A DNA stretch of 64,000 nucleotides from CAVQRC01 sp963715045 (GTDB taxonomy: Bacteria; Planctomycetota; Planctomycetia; Pirellulales; Lacipirellulaceae). Position numbers and translations under genes: made by a program. Under the pieces are notes generated by a model. That model worked only from the letters and a program-made list of their open reading frames with translations, was not told where the DNA came from and did not search any database. This document shows, in pieces, positions 45,389 through 55,366 of this stretch. Position 1 is the first letter of the stretch. Every line of letters starts with the position of its first letter. The stretch spans positions 62,001-126,000 of the forward strand of contig CAVQRC010000038.1 in NCBI GenBank assembly GCA_963715045.1, given 5' to 3'.

Positions 45389-47905
45389 CTAATCGAGGAA
45401 TATGAATTCATTGGAAGCGAGCAGGATGTGGGCCAGTTTTTGCCAGGGACCGACTGCCGAGCCCGCCTGATCGGAGTGCACGTAAGCGAGGGCGGCGACG
45501 ATTTCATCCTGGCTCGGCAGGCGGGAGAACGCGCGGCGATACAGGGCGACGACGCGAGCGCGATCGGAGTCGGCTGAGAGCACCTCGGGGTGCGTCGCGA
45601 ACGCCGCGGCCTGCTCCTGTATGAACGCGGAGTTCAGGGCGAACAGCGTCTGCTGGGGAACCGACGTGCGGGGCCGCTGGGCCGTGCAGGAACTGGGATC
45701 GGCCATGTCGAATGTGCTCGCGAAACCCGAGACGATGTCGCGATTGACGAAGCCGTAAACGGTGCGGCGGGTGGAAAGGGGCGGCGTGGCCAGGTCAATG
45801 GGTTGCCCGCCCATCGTGGTGTCGAGTCGCCCCGCGGTTGCGAGCATGCCGTCGCGCATGGCTTCGAGGTCAAGGCGGCGGCGGGGCATCCGCCACAGCA
45901 GCCGATTTTCGGGGTCCAGGCGCCGCGCCGCCGCGTTCTCGGTCGCGGCCTGGCGGTAGACGGCCGACAGCATGATCCGCCGGTGGAGTTGCTTCAGCGA
46001 CCAACCATCTTGGAAGAACGAGTCGGCGAGGTAATCGAGCAGCTCAGGATGCGTGGGCGGCTCGCCGCGGACACCGAAATCGTCGGGAGTACGCGCCAGT
46101 GCGGTGCCGAAGTGGTGTTGCCAGACCCAATTGACGATTACGCGGCGGGTGAGCGGATTGGCCGGATCGATGATGGCCTCGGCGAGCGCCAAGCGGCGAT
46201 TGCGAGGCGCAAAGGGCGGCGGCTCATCGGCGGTTACCGCGGAAAGGAAGCGGGGCTCGACGATCGGGCCGCGGTCAATCGGGTTGCCGCGGCGAAAGAC
46301 ATGAAAGGCGGGCGGATCGGCAGCTTCGACCAGCGCCATGGCCCGCGGCGGTGAACCCGGGGAGGTGAGGTGCAGGTCGTCCATGGCGGCCGCCAGTCCG
46401 CTGGAGTGATCTTTCACTGTGCGGTTGAGGACGGTGAAGGACAGGTCGGCGTCCATTGCGGTTGGTGTGTCCGGGCCATAGAGATGGTTTCGCAGTTGCC
46501 GTTTGATCGCGCTGTTGATTGGCTCGTGACGGGGGTCCTGATCCGGAACTACCGTGCCGTCGGGGTGGGCTTCGCGGGCGGCTTCCAAGAGTGCCGTCGA
46601 CCATTCCGCGTGGACTTCGGCGAACATCCGCCCATACGCATCGGCCACATCGAGCATCGAGTGGAGCGGCTGAGCAGAAAGTGCGGCGATGACTTGCGGG
46701 TTGTGGCGGGGCGGGCTGGCAGCCAGCGTGTGCATCGGGCTGAGCTTCGAGAGATCGCCATTCTCGTTGATCAGCCGTTCGATGACTTCGGCACAGCGGC
46801 GGGAAAAATCCTCTCGAGAGAGCTCTGCCAATTCGGCCAGGCGGTGCCAGGCTCCGAAGACCGGATCGTGTTGCCCGAACTTCGCGAGGTAGGTTCGCCA
46901 GCGTTCGAGAACGTGCGGACGGACGTCGTCGGTGCGATAAGAGAACGGGACCATCGCCAGATCGTACTCGGGAGTGCCCTTGGCAAGCTCGCGAAGATAG
47001 AGACCGACCTGCATGCGAAGGCGGCTTCGCATCACGGCCGCCTGTTCACGGACGGTCTGTTCGTACTGATGCTTGCGGCGGGAGAGCTCCGCCTGATATT
47101 CACGATAGGTTTGCGTACTTTCGGGTTCGCCCAGGATCGGCAACTCGGCTGGTTCGCGACTGCTGGCCAGAGTGGCATAGAGCGCGTAGTAGTCCGCGGT
47201 CGGAATCGCGTCGAACTTGTGGTCATGACAGCGAGCGCAGGCGACGGTCATGCCGAGCAGCCCGCGGGTGACGACGTCAATCTGGTCATCGACGATATCG
47301 TGCGGACTGCGGAAGCGTCTGCCGACGGTCAAGAAGCCGAGGGCCGCGAGGCGGGAGTCGTGCTCAGCCAGATCGAGCTGATCGGCGGCAATCTGCTCGA
47401 GCACGAAGCGGTCATAAGGAGTGTCGTCGTTGAAGGCAGCGATCACGTAGTCGCGGTAGGTGTACGCGAAGGGAAACTTCTTGAAGCCGATGGCCGTCGC
47501 GCCGTGGGTGTCGGCGTAACGAGCGAGATCGAGCCAGTGACGCCCCCACCGCTCTCCATAACGGGGTGAGGCGAGAAGCCGATCGATCACGCGGGCGAAC
47601 GCGTCTACGCGGGTATCATTCACGAACGCTTCGACTTCGGCCCAGGTCGGCGGCAGGCCGGTCAGATCGTAGGTCGCCCGGCGAATCAGCGTGGCCCGAT
47701 CGACGGGCGGCGAGAGCTTGAGGCCGCGGTCGGCGAGTGCCGAGACGATGAAATGGTCGATGCCCGTGTGGCTGCGGTGATCGGCAGGCGGGATCGGCGA
47801 GCGGACGATCGGTTGGTACGCCCAGTGTTTCTTCGGGGTCTCGGACGCTACACACCACGACGTGGTGGTGGCGATCAGGATCAGGCAGCAGGTTCGAATC
47901 TTCAT
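45389..47905 (-). CDS. DUF1549 and DUF1553 domain-containing protein
   Basis: 838 aa with signal peptide MKIRTCCLILIATTTSWCVA. The DUF1549 part includes LIRRATYDLTGLPPTWAEVE, GERWGRHWLDLARYADTHGA and VACARCHDHKFDAIPTADYY, a CxxCH motif that may bind haem. The DUF1553 part includes RRVIVNWVWQHHFGTALART and NRLLWRMPRRRLDLEAMRDG. The family is typical of Planctomycetes; the pair with DUF1501 is thought to act on envelope polymers, but that is unproven. First gene of a two-gene operon. Confidence 0.93.
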   Translation of the reverse strand: MKIRTCCLILIATTTSWCVASETPKKHWAYQPIVRSPIPPADHRSHTGIDHFIVSALADRGLKLSPPVDRATLIRRATYDLTGLPPTWAEVEAFVNDTRVDAFARVIDRLLASPRYGERWGRHWLDLARYADTHGATAIGFKKFPFAYTYRDYVIAAFNDDTPYDRFVLEQIAADQLDLAEHDSRLAALGFLTVGRRFRSPHDIVDDQIDVVTRGLLGMTVACARCHDHKFDAIPTADYYALYATLASSREPAELPILGEPESTQTYREYQAELSRRKHQYEQTVREQAAVMRSRLRMQVGLYLRELAKGTPEYDLAMVPFSYRTDDVRPHVLERWRTYLAKFGQHDPVFGAWHRLAELAELSREDFSRRCAEVIERLINENGDLSKLSPMHTLAASPPRHNPQVIAALSAQPLHSMLDVADAYGRMFAEVHAEWSTALLEAAREAHPDGTVVPDQDPRHEPINSAIKRQLRNHLYGPDTPTAMDADLSFTVLNRTVKDHSSGLAAAMDDLHLTSPGSPPRAMALVEAADPPAFHVFRRGNPIDRGPIVEPRFLSAVTADEPPPFAPRNRRLALAEAIIDPANPLTRRVIVNWVWQHHFGTALARTPDDFGVRGEPPTHPELLDYLADSFFQDGWSLKQLHRRIMLSAVYRQAATENAAARRLDPENRLLWRMPRRRLDLEAMRDGMLATAGRLDTTMGGQPIDLATPPLSTRRTVYGFVNRDIVSGFASTFDMADPSSCTAQRPRTSVPQQTLFALNSAFIQEQAAAFATHPEVLSADSDRARVVALYRRAFSRLPSQDEIVAALAYVHSDQAGSAVGPWQKLAHILLASNEFIFLD

Positions 47906-48041
47906 CGCAAGTCGGTTGTTCGCCGGGCGGCTGTCGGGGAGGCTATTGTACCGTTCGTGCGACCGTTCCGCCTACTTCGGCGGGACGGGAGAACCCGGGT
48001 GCAGGAACGGGCTCATTTGTGTCGCTGCAGCGGCCCAGCTT

Positions 48042-48089
48042 CGAATGACTAAGGACGAATGACTAAGGAATGCCCAATGACGAAATTCC
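48042..48089 (+). repeat. second TGACTAA/CCCAATGACGAA repeat block
   Basis: CGAATGACTAAGGACGAATG and GGAATGCCCAATGACGAAAT closely match the block at 41361-41420. Confidence 0.75.
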
Positions 48090-48174
48090 AGGAGAAAGTG
48101 GCCGCACTTCCGCAACTGCGTTGCTGCACCTGGAGAACCCTCGGCCGTGACTCTGGACTGGTGCAACCGCGATC

Positions 48175-49095
48175 ATGACACGTAGTTTTCTGGCGGCGAT
48201 CTGTCTGGGCAGCGTTCTCGCAGGACACGTTGCGGAACTACGCGGATTGGCAGCCGACCGCGACATTACGGCAGTGCCGCCGGATCTGGAGGTGCCGCCG
48301 ATGCGTGGCGACGCTCGTCCCATGGCAGGGCAGCGGGTCCGGCAGGTCACACGGGGTTACGAACAGACGGACGTGTATCACGCGTTGTATCTGCCGATCG
48401 ACTGGCAACCGGGCGGCCGATACCCCGTACTCGTGGAATTCGCCGGGAACGGTCCCTACTCGAACCGGCACGGCGATGTCTCGAGCGGTCGCCTGGAGCA
48501 CAGCGAACTGGGCTACGGACTATCGGGAGGAGAGCGTTTCATCTGGATCTGCATGCCGTTTCTCAACGGCGACGGCACCGCGACTGTGTCGCAGTGGTGG
48601 GGCACGCCGCCGACATACGCGCCGCGACCGACCGTGGACTATTGCCAGCGTACGGTTGCGGACGTGTGTGCCACCTGGGGGGGCGATCCGGAAGCAGTCG
48701 TCCTGATCGGCTTCTCGCGGGGGGCCATCGCCTGCAACTACATGGGGCTCTACGACGACGAGATCGCGAGTCTGTGGCGGGCATTCATCGCGTACAGTCA
48801 TTACGACGGCGTCGTTGACACCTGGCCGTACCCGGATTGTGATCGCGAAGCTGCGATCCGCCGGTTGCAGCGACTCGCGGGAAGGCCCCAGCTTGTGCTT
48901 TCGGAAGATGATACCGACGGCCGCACGTCGCTCAAGGCGACCCAGGCGTATCTGGAGTCGACCGGAGTTGACGGGGCGTTCGCCTTCATGGCCACCGGTT
49001 TTCGAAATCACGACGACGCGTGGGTGTTGCGGCCGAGTGCCACGCGGACGGCGGCGCGGAAGTGGCTGGCGGACGTGCTCGCGAGATCTCAGTGA
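48175..49095 (+). CDS. secreted alpha/beta-hydrolase-like protein
   Basis: 306 aa with signal peptide (MTRSFLAAICLGSVLAGHVA). YHALYLPIDWQPGGRYPVLV and a nucleophile elbow VVLIGFSRGAIACNYMGLY (GxSxG, Ser of GFSRG) indicate an alpha/beta-hydrolase fold. A candidate acid lies in SEDDTDGRTSLKATQ and a His in FRNHDDAWVL. Related Planctomycete proteins are annotated as putative esterases or PHB-depolymerase-like. Periplasmic or extracellular; substrate unknown. Confidence 0.78.
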   Translation: MTRSFLAAICLGSVLAGHVAELRGLAADRDITAVPPDLEVPPMRGDARPMAGQRVRQVTRGYEQTDVYHALYLPIDWQPGGRYPVLVEFAGNGPYSNRHGDVSSGRLEHSELGYGLSGGERFIWICMPFLNGDGTATVSQWWGTPPTYAPRPTVDYCQRTVADVCATWGGDPEAVVLIGFSRGAIACNYMGLYDDEIASLWRAFIAYSHYDGVVDTWPYPDCDREAAIRRLQRLAGRPQLVLSEDDTDGRTSLKATQAYLESTGVDGAFAFMATGFRNHDDAWVLRPSATRTAARKWLADVLARSQ

Positions 49096-49189
49096 GGGGA
49101 AAGATTGGAAGCCGTTTGGATTCGTGTCGTTGCTACTTTGTTTCCCGGCCGTGGGATGAATTGGACCCAGTTTCGAAGGGCGCTCTGCC

Positions 49190-50155
49190 TTGTTTCATGT
49201 TGACCGCGGTCTGTTTTTGACTTCGCCTGCGCTGGGGATCGACGTTCGTCGGCGATTGCCGCGATGTTTCGTGTCGCATGCCCACGCCGATCACATGGCG
49301 CGGCACGAGCTGGCTTTATGCACGCGGGAGACGGGGCTGCTGTATCAGCACCGGCTCGGGAAGCATCGGCGGGTGCGGGAGATGCGGTATGGCGAACCGC
49401 TGGATTTTGGGAGTGTGGAATTGACGGCCTATCCGGCGGGCCATTGCCTCGGCTCGGCGATGCTGCTGATCAACGACGGCAAGCGGCGGTTGCTGTACAC
49501 GGGCGATTACAAGCTGGGGATCTCGGCAACTGCCGCCCGGGCCGAATTGCCCAAGGCGGATATCCTGGTCATGGAATCGACGTTCGGCTTGCCACGCTAT
49601 CGACTGCCGGATCGGGGTGTGGCGATTGGCCAGCTGGTCGAGTTGATCCGGGCCGCGTTCGCCGCGGGCGAGACACCCGTTCTACACACTTACGCGCTGG
49701 GGAAGTCGCAGGAGGTGACGCGGATTCTCTCCGACCACGGAATCGGTGTGCTGCAGCACCCGCAGATTTTTGCGATGAGCCAGATTTACGAAGCTTGCGG
49801 CGTGGAACTTGGCGATTTCGCGTGCTACGCCGGGCGGCCGCTGGCCGAGCACGTCGTGGTGACCCATCCGAAGAGTTACGGCAAATATCATCTCGCGGGG
49901 CTCACGAATGTGGTGACGATCGCGCTCACAGGCTGGGCCGTGGATGCCGCGACGCGGTACCGGCAGCAGGTCGATCATGCCGTGCCTTTGTCCGACCATG
50001 CCGATTTCGATGAACTCCTCGAGACGGTCGAGCGGGTGCAGGCGGAAGAAATCTATTGCACGCACGGACCCTACGAGTTCGTGAATCTGCTTCGCGATGC
50101 GGGATACAACGCCTTTCCTCTGGTTAGGCCACGACAGGGGCGGCTGCCGTTCTGA
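49190..50155 (+). CDS. MBL-fold exonuclease-like metallohydrolase
   Basis: 321 aa from TTG 49190 (no ATG available; the frame is open from 49159). Metal ligands are visible in FVSHAHADHMARH (HxHxDH), YPAGHCLGSAML and LYTGDYKLGISAT. The beta-CASP-like region includes LHTYALGKSQEVTRIL and the C-terminal VPLSDHADFDELLETV. This is the pattern of the 'predicted exonuclease of the beta-lactamase fold involved in RNA processing' (YSH1/CPSF-73-like), often DNA-ligase associated. Cytosolic, two Zn expected. Confidence 0.82.
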   Translation: MFHVDRGLFLTSPALGIDVRRRLPRCFVSHAHADHMARHELALCTRETGLLYQHRLGKHRRVREMRYGEPLDFGSVELTAYPAGHCLGSAMLLINDGKRRLLYTGDYKLGISATAARAELPKADILVMESTFGLPRYRLPDRGVAIGQLVELIRAAFAAGETPVLHTYALGKSQEVTRILSDHGIGVLQHPQIFAMSQIYEACGVELGDFACYAGRPLAEHVVVTHPKSYGKYHLAGLTNVVTIALTGWAVDAATRYRQQVDHAVPLSDHADFDELLETVERVQAEEIYCTHGPYEFVNLLRDAGYNAFPLVRPRQGRLPF

Positions 50156-50610
50156 GTGTCTGTAGACGGGGCACTCCGTGACCCGGGCTTACAAAGGCGC
50201 CTGCGATCGATCGCCGGCCGGAAGTCGCGGCCGCCCGAATGGTCAAGCCGGCGTTGGAACACGCTTCCCGTCACGGAGTGCCGGGTCTACGTGTAGCAGC
50301 TTCAATCGATCGCCGGCCGGAACCCGCGGCCGCAGAAAATGCCGAGTCGGTCATCACGCAACATTCCCGTCACGGAGTGCCGGGTCTACGCGTGCGACCG
50401 TAGGGGTTAGAGAAGCCATGACGAGGGCGGGGTGGGGGTGACTTTCGGCTGGACCGTCTGTAGCGGCTGTATGGGATCGGGTCGGCGCGGTGCGGCCGCT
50501 TACTCCGGTTTTGCTGCGTCTCCCGCGTTTTCCGCGACGAAGGGAATGTCAGGGATGTTCCGCCTGCTTCAGGCGGATCGGTTTGTACGCTCTGTTTCGA
50601 TTGAGTATCC
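50156..50610. repeat. intergenic region with dispersed CGTCACGGAGTG repeats
   Basis: One inverted (CACTCCGTGAC, about 50170) and two direct (about 50270 and 50372, CGTCACGGAGTGCCGGGTCT) copies, each about 100 bp apart with flanking ATCGATCGCCGGCCGGAA units. The same core recurs at 54270-54560. Confidence 0.8.
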
Positions 50611-51879
50611 ATGCAGGAATGCCAGACAAGTGGTTGGGACGTCATTCGTCGAGCCTCTTGGGCTGCCGCGCTGGGCTGCGTCACTTGGGTCGGCTGTGGT
50701 CAAGGTCCACTTCCCCCCAGGGAACTCGCCTGGATTGCCGCCGACCGCTCCACGACTGAGGTACCCGCGGCCGGCATCATGCCCAAGCCGATCGCAGGCT
50801 CCCCAACCGAGGACGACGAGGAACTCATCGGAGCGGCATCGGCCGCGATGATCGTGGAAGACGAGCCGTCCGCTGAAGCTGTGGCGAATGTGCCGCCGGT
50901 CGAGAGCATGGCCACGACGTCTGGCGACGGCCGTGTGACGCGGGATCCACCGAGTGGTCTGCGACTTGTCGATGTGCGAGCGTTACCGGATCGGCCCCGG
51001 GTTGACGATCTTCCCCTGATCACGCACGTGCTGCCGAGCGCTCAGGTGGAATCCGCGGCGGGCCATCATCCCAAGAACGTCCCGCTGATTGTCTCTTCGC
51101 TGCCCGGTGCCCCGGAAGCACCGCAACCACCGCCTCAGAAGATGGTTCCTCGTTCAGCGGCGATCGAGGGCGAGTTGCAGGAAGGGCAACTGCCGCGGAT
51201 CGTGGGCGGATCCGCCGCCAAGCCACAGGTGATTTCCCTCCGCGATTTCCCGCGACGCGGTGCGATCAACCCGCCACGGATTGCGGCAGTCATGCGACTT
51301 CCCAAGATCGCCGCAGCGACAACCAGCGGGGCGGACGACGTCGAGATGCTGGCGGTTCCTGCCGCCGCAGATACGCCCGCAGTCGAGGCGGTCGAGGACG
51401 GCGAAGCCTCTTTCGGCGAAGCGTGGCGGCGGCTCGTTCAAGTTCCCGTCATGGAAGAATTTCCCGAGTTTCCCGCGGTGCCCGAATTCGACTCGCAAGC
51501 CGACGCGAAGAAGGAGCCTCTTGCAGGAACCGAGCCGCTTGCGAAAGCCGAGACCGTCGAGCAGAACGACGATGCGTTGCCGGCAACCCCGGCCGTCGAA
51601 GCGTTGGCGACCGCGGCTCAACCGCCGATCGTCACTCGGCTACCGGTCGACACAGAGGTCGAAGCCCGCGTCGATCGTGATTCCGACATCCGTGTGAATC
51701 GCGACAGGCTCGCAAGCACACGCACGGAGCGTTTGAGTGTCGCTCCGGCCGTCAACTCCATGCACCGTTCGCGGCCCTCGGTGGTGACGACCATCACCAC
51801 TCCCACTCGATCGGCGCCGCCGATCACACCGATTCAGGCACCCGTGGCGGCGCGACGTGTGCACCAGCGGACGCCCTGA
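50611..51879 (+). CDS. hypothetical Ala/Pro-rich exported protein (possible lipoprotein)
   Basis: 422 aa. The N-terminus has a hydrophobic stretch ending WVGCGQG, so lipidation on Cys is possible. The rest is low-complexity, rich in Ala, Pro and Val with many acidic patches, and no recognised domain. Its stop overlaps the ATG of the TPR gene (TGATG), and the SLBB/Wza-like gene follows, so the three likely form an export-related operon. Confidence 0.62.
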   Translation: MQECQTSGWDVIRRASWAAALGCVTWVGCGQGPLPPRELAWIAADRSTTEVPAAGIMPKPIAGSPTEDDEELIGAASAAMIVEDEPSAEAVANVPPVESMATTSGDGRVTRDPPSGLRLVDVRALPDRPRVDDLPLITHVLPSAQVESAAGHHPKNVPLIVSSLPGAPEAPQPPPQKMVPRSAAIEGELQEGQLPRIVGGSAAKPQVISLRDFPRRGAINPPRIAAVMRLPKIAAATTSGADDVEMLAVPAAADTPAVEAVEDGEASFGEAWRRLVQVPVMEEFPEFPAVPEFDSQADAKKEPLAGTEPLAKAETVEQNDDALPATPAVEALATAAQPPIVTRLPVDTEVEARVDRDSDIRVNRDRLASTRTERLSVAPAVNSMHRSRPSVVTTITTPTRSAPPITPIQAPVAARRVHQRTP

Positions 51880-52772
51880 TGGCGGCGATGATCATCGATC
51901 CGACGCAAGGTCAGCAACGCGTACGTCACGCGTTCGCCCTGGCGAATCGAGGGATGTTGTACGCTGCCGAAAAGGAGTTTCTGGCGGCGATCAGCGCGGT
52001 TGCCGAGGCGAAGGACGTTGCGTCGGTGACGGGCCGATTCACGCGGCTCGTCGACGAGGGACTGACGTGCCTCAGAGAGGCCGAGGACTTTCAGCCGCCG
52101 TCTGCCGAAGCTTCCCGAAAGATTGATGTGGAAGCGATCGCCCGCTTCCACCGCTGCGATGCGGTCCGTCGTCGGCGTGCGGAAACGGGAGAGCCTCTCA
52201 CCAGCCCCCTGGCTGCGGTGGCCGCCTATTATCGGGAGGCGCAGAATCTCCTCGGCCAGGCCATGGCCGGAGACCCGTCAGGTTCGATGGCGTTGTACGG
52301 TCTGGCGAAGTTCCATGCGTCGTTGGCAGAACTGTCCGTGGAATCGCGGACGCTCGAGACGCGTAAGGCCATGACGTTATTCCAGGCGGCCTTGCTGGCC
52401 CATCCACATAATCATCTGGCTGCGCATGAGCTGGGCGTCCACTTTGCCCGCCAGCGGCGTTACGAGTTGGCCGAGCAATACCTGACGCGAAGCATGCAGG
52501 TTCGCCCGACAAGTGTTGCCTGCCGCAACTTGTCCATCGTGCAACGCCAACGTGGTGATCACGTACGAGCCGCGAAGACTGGCCGATACGCCGAGCAACT
52601 GGCAGGCCTGAATGCCCAGCAACAACTCTCCGGTCAACTCCGGGGAGGGCCGGTGCAGTGGATGTCGCCACAGGCCTTCGCCGCGTCGGCCGGCCCCAAC
52701 ATGTCGCCCGGCTCCGAGCCGATTCGCGAAGAAATTGCCCGGGCACCGTCTGGAAACAGCGTCCACCAGTAG
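51879..52772 (+). CDS. tetratricopeptide-repeat protein
   Basis: 297 aa. Helix-turn-helix repeats are seen in ALANRGMLYAAEKEFLAAIS and, better, in AMTLFQAALLAHPHNHLAAH, ELGVHFARQRRYELAEQYLT, RSMQVRPTSVACRNLSIVQR, i.e. two to three TPRs near residues 165-235. No signal peptide. Translationally coupled to the upstream gene through a TGATG overlap. Confidence 0.75.
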   Translation: MAAMIIDPTQGQQRVRHAFALANRGMLYAAEKEFLAAISAVAEAKDVASVTGRFTRLVDEGLTCLREAEDFQPPSAEASRKIDVEAIARFHRCDAVRRRRAETGEPLTSPLAAVAAYYREAQNLLGQAMAGDPSGSMALYGLAKFHASLAELSVESRTLETRKAMTLFQAALLAHPHNHLAAHELGVHFARQRRYELAEQYLTRSMQVRPTSVACRNLSIVQRQRGDHVRAAKTGRYAEQLAGLNAQQQLSGQLRGGPVQWMSPQAFAASAGPNMSPGSEPIREEIARAPSGNSVHQ

Positions 52773-52846
52773 ACTTGGGAGCATCGCGGTGTAGGCCGCG
52801 ACTGCGTGGCTGCTCGCCGATCACTACCGCCCCGTCAGACGAGACC

Positions 52847-54251
52847 ATGAAGACTCAAGCAACATCGACAAACAGGTTTCTACTCGCGGCGGTGGGAATC
52901 GCTGCGGTCACCGTGTGGGGCCTCTACCTGCAGGCGGGTCGTCGGCTCGTCACGCCGGCAGTCGAGTCGCACGCGAACACGACCGTCGCCGCAGGTCTGG
53001 CGGAAAAATCCCCGGCAACGAGTCTGCAGCCTCAGCGTCGACCGTTATCTCTCGAGAGCCACTCGGGAGTGGGGATGCCGGCCGCGGCCTGGACGCCCTT
53101 GTCCCACGTCGTCGGGGATGAAATCGAGCTGTGCCAGGCCTGCGAACCGAGCGACATGGCGACGTGTGTCGGACCGAAACCAATCTGGGGCGTTGACTCC
53201 GCGTCTTCGTTCTGCGGCGAGCCCGGCTGGGACTCCTGTGGCCCGCTCGTCGATTGGGACTGGTTCGCGCAGGGAGAGTACATCGGCCCGGCACGGACGA
53301 CGCATATCAAACAGTATCGATTCCGCGTCGACGATCAGATCGAACTCGTGTTCACTCTCACACGCAACGTCGCTGAAGGGGGCTATCACCTCGAAATCGG
53401 CGATACGATGCGAACGATTTCGCTGATCCCGGCCCGCGAGGACGAAGACGGAAGCACGGGACTCAATCTCAACATCGACGACATCGACGATCCAGCCCGA
53501 CGGCACGATCGTACTGCCGCTGCTCCAACCGATTCGTGCCGTCGGTTTGACGATCGAGGAGCTTCGCCGAAACGTGAACAAGGCGTACTCAAAGTTCTAC
53601 AAGCAGGACCCGGTGTGGATCCTGCCGGTCAAAGTGAACACGCGACTGCAGGACCTTCGCGATTCGGTCGATGCTCGTGGCGGCCAGGGGGGGCAACGTA
53701 TCAATTCCCGCGTCTCGCCCGACGGGACGCTCCAGTTGCCGCTGCTGAGGACGCCCGTGCCAGCACAGGGTCTGACGTTCGCCGAACTCAAGCAGGAGAT
53801 CGATGCCCGCTATCGCGAGATTGTCGATGGGATTGAAGTGACGCCGTTGCTGACGGCACGTGCGCCTCGGTTCGCCTACGTTGTGGGCGAGGTCCGCCAG
53901 CCGGGCCAGATCGTCTTGAATCAGCCGACGTCGGTGATGATGGCGATTACGCAGGCGGGCGGGTTCAACGGGCTCGACGCGAATCTTCGACAAGTGGTGG
54001 TGATTCGTCGGGGCGAAGACTGGCGGATGATGGCCACGATTCTGGATGTTCAGGGAGCACTCTACGGGCGACGGCCTTGTCCTGCCGACGACATCTGGCT
54101 GCGTGATTCGGACGTCGTGGTGGTGCCCAAGTCGCCGCTGAACATTGCCAACGAATGGATTCGTCAGGTATTTACGCGGGGGATCTATTCGGTGGTTCCG
54201 CAGGGAGCGACTGGAATCGGGATCAACTTCTCAACGTCGACGTCGCTGTAA
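52847..54251 (+). CDS. polysaccharide export protein, SLBB/Wza-like (frameshifted)
   Basis: About 467 aa. N-terminal signal anchor (FLLAAVGIAAVTVWGLYLQA), then a Cys-containing region and YRFRVDDQIELVFTLTRNVA. The frame breaks near 53460; shifted by one base it reads STIQPDGTIVLPLLQPIRAV, GLTIEELRRNVNKAYSKFYK, the polysaccharide-export (PES) domain. SLBB-type segments follow (AYVVGEVRQPGQIVLNQPTS, MMAITQAGGFNGLDANLRQV and DVVVVPKSPLNIANEWIRQV). It would form the outer-membrane or periplasmic channel for an exopolysaccharide. Confidence 0.83.
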
Positions 54252-54269
54252 GCGATTCTGCGTGTAGCG

Positions 54270-54547
54270 GGCTCTCGTGTAGTCCCGTCACTCCGTGGCG
54301 GGGAGGATCGTGTAGTCCCGTCACTCCGTGGCGGGAGTGGCAGTCCGGCACCGGGCGAGGCGAAAGAACGTGTCTGGGTCCGCGTCACGGAGTGCCCCGG
54401 CTACCGTAGGTGCGTTCCGCCAGACCAGCGTCACGGAGTGACCTGGCCACGTGGGTGCCGAGTGCGGGGCTGTGGTTCGCGTCACGGAGTGCCCCGGCTA
54501 CGTGGGTGCCAGTGCGGGGCTGCGAGTCCGCGTCACGGAGCGCCCGG
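54270..54547. repeat. cluster of CGTCACGGAGTG/CACTCCGTGACG repeats
   Basis: Two copies of GTAGTCCCGTCACTCCGTGG (54280-54335), then four copies of the opposite orientation CGTCACGGAGTG with CCCGGCTACG-type tails at about 54382, 54432, 54481 and 54531. The last copy runs into the SRAP gene stop. Non-coding. Confidence 0.82.
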
Positions 54548-55241
54548 CTACACGCGTTGGATGCATCGCGGATCGTCGTGCGAGGGCTTGTTGACATACG
54601 TGCTCACCGGTTCGGCGATGAGCAGTTCTTCGGCGCGGGAGCCAGGAGTTCATGGACGTCATCCGGCGTCCACCGCTCGGTGTCGAGCCACGCATCGTAG
54701 TCGTGACACGCGACGATGACCGGCATGCGATCGTGGAGCGGCCGCATCATGCCGTTGGCAGACGTGGTGAGGATCGTGCATGACTCGATAACCGGTCCTG
54801 CGCGATCTTTGGACTGCCACGTCTCCCACAGTCCGGCAAATGCGAACGGCGATTCGTCCGGCTGGTGAATGTAGAACGGCTGCTTGGGCTGCTTGGGACC
54901 TGCCGATTTCCATTCGTAGAAGCCGTCGGCCGCGATCAGGCAGCGACGTCGTTTCATGGCGGCACGGAACGACGGCTTCTCAGCGGCGGTCTCGCTGCGG
55001 GCATTGATCATCCGGTTTCCGATCGCCGGATCCTTGGCCCAGAAGGGAATCAGCCCCCAGCGAAGCGCGGCTGCGTGCGCCGTCGGTCGCCCGGGTCGAG
55101 GCGAATGGCGACAATGTCCTGGGTGGGAGCGATGTTGTATCGCTGGGCGAAGAGCGGGAGCTGGGCCTCGGCCAGAGGCGGCAAGGAAAAGTGTTCAATC
55201 AACGCCGGCGCCGGCGTTTTCTGGGTGAAGCGACCGCACAT
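54548..55241 (-). CDS. SOS-response-associated peptidase (SRAP/YedK/HMCES), two frameshifts
   Basis: The ATG at 55241 gives MCGRFTQ, in which Cys2 becomes the catalytic/DNA-crosslinking residue. The middle frame reads MINARSETAAEKPSFRAAMK, RRRCLIAADGFYEWK, SPFAFAGLWETW, the conserved Asn/Arg, Glu and His (HDRMPVIV) region. Frames change near 55060 and 54640; the true C-terminus is LIAEPVSTYVNKPSHDDPRC to the TAG at 54548. About 231 aa. It shields abasic sites in single-stranded DNA through a covalent link. Confidence 0.87.
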
Positions 55242-55366
55242 CGGCTTCAATCTAGCGATCTGGCGAAGTGCCGGGAAGCGATTGAGTTCAAGTTCGAATG
55301 TCCAGCTGGTCGATAGCAGACGATGCCGCAGGGACTGCGCGCCGATTCTTGGGCAGGAACGCTACC

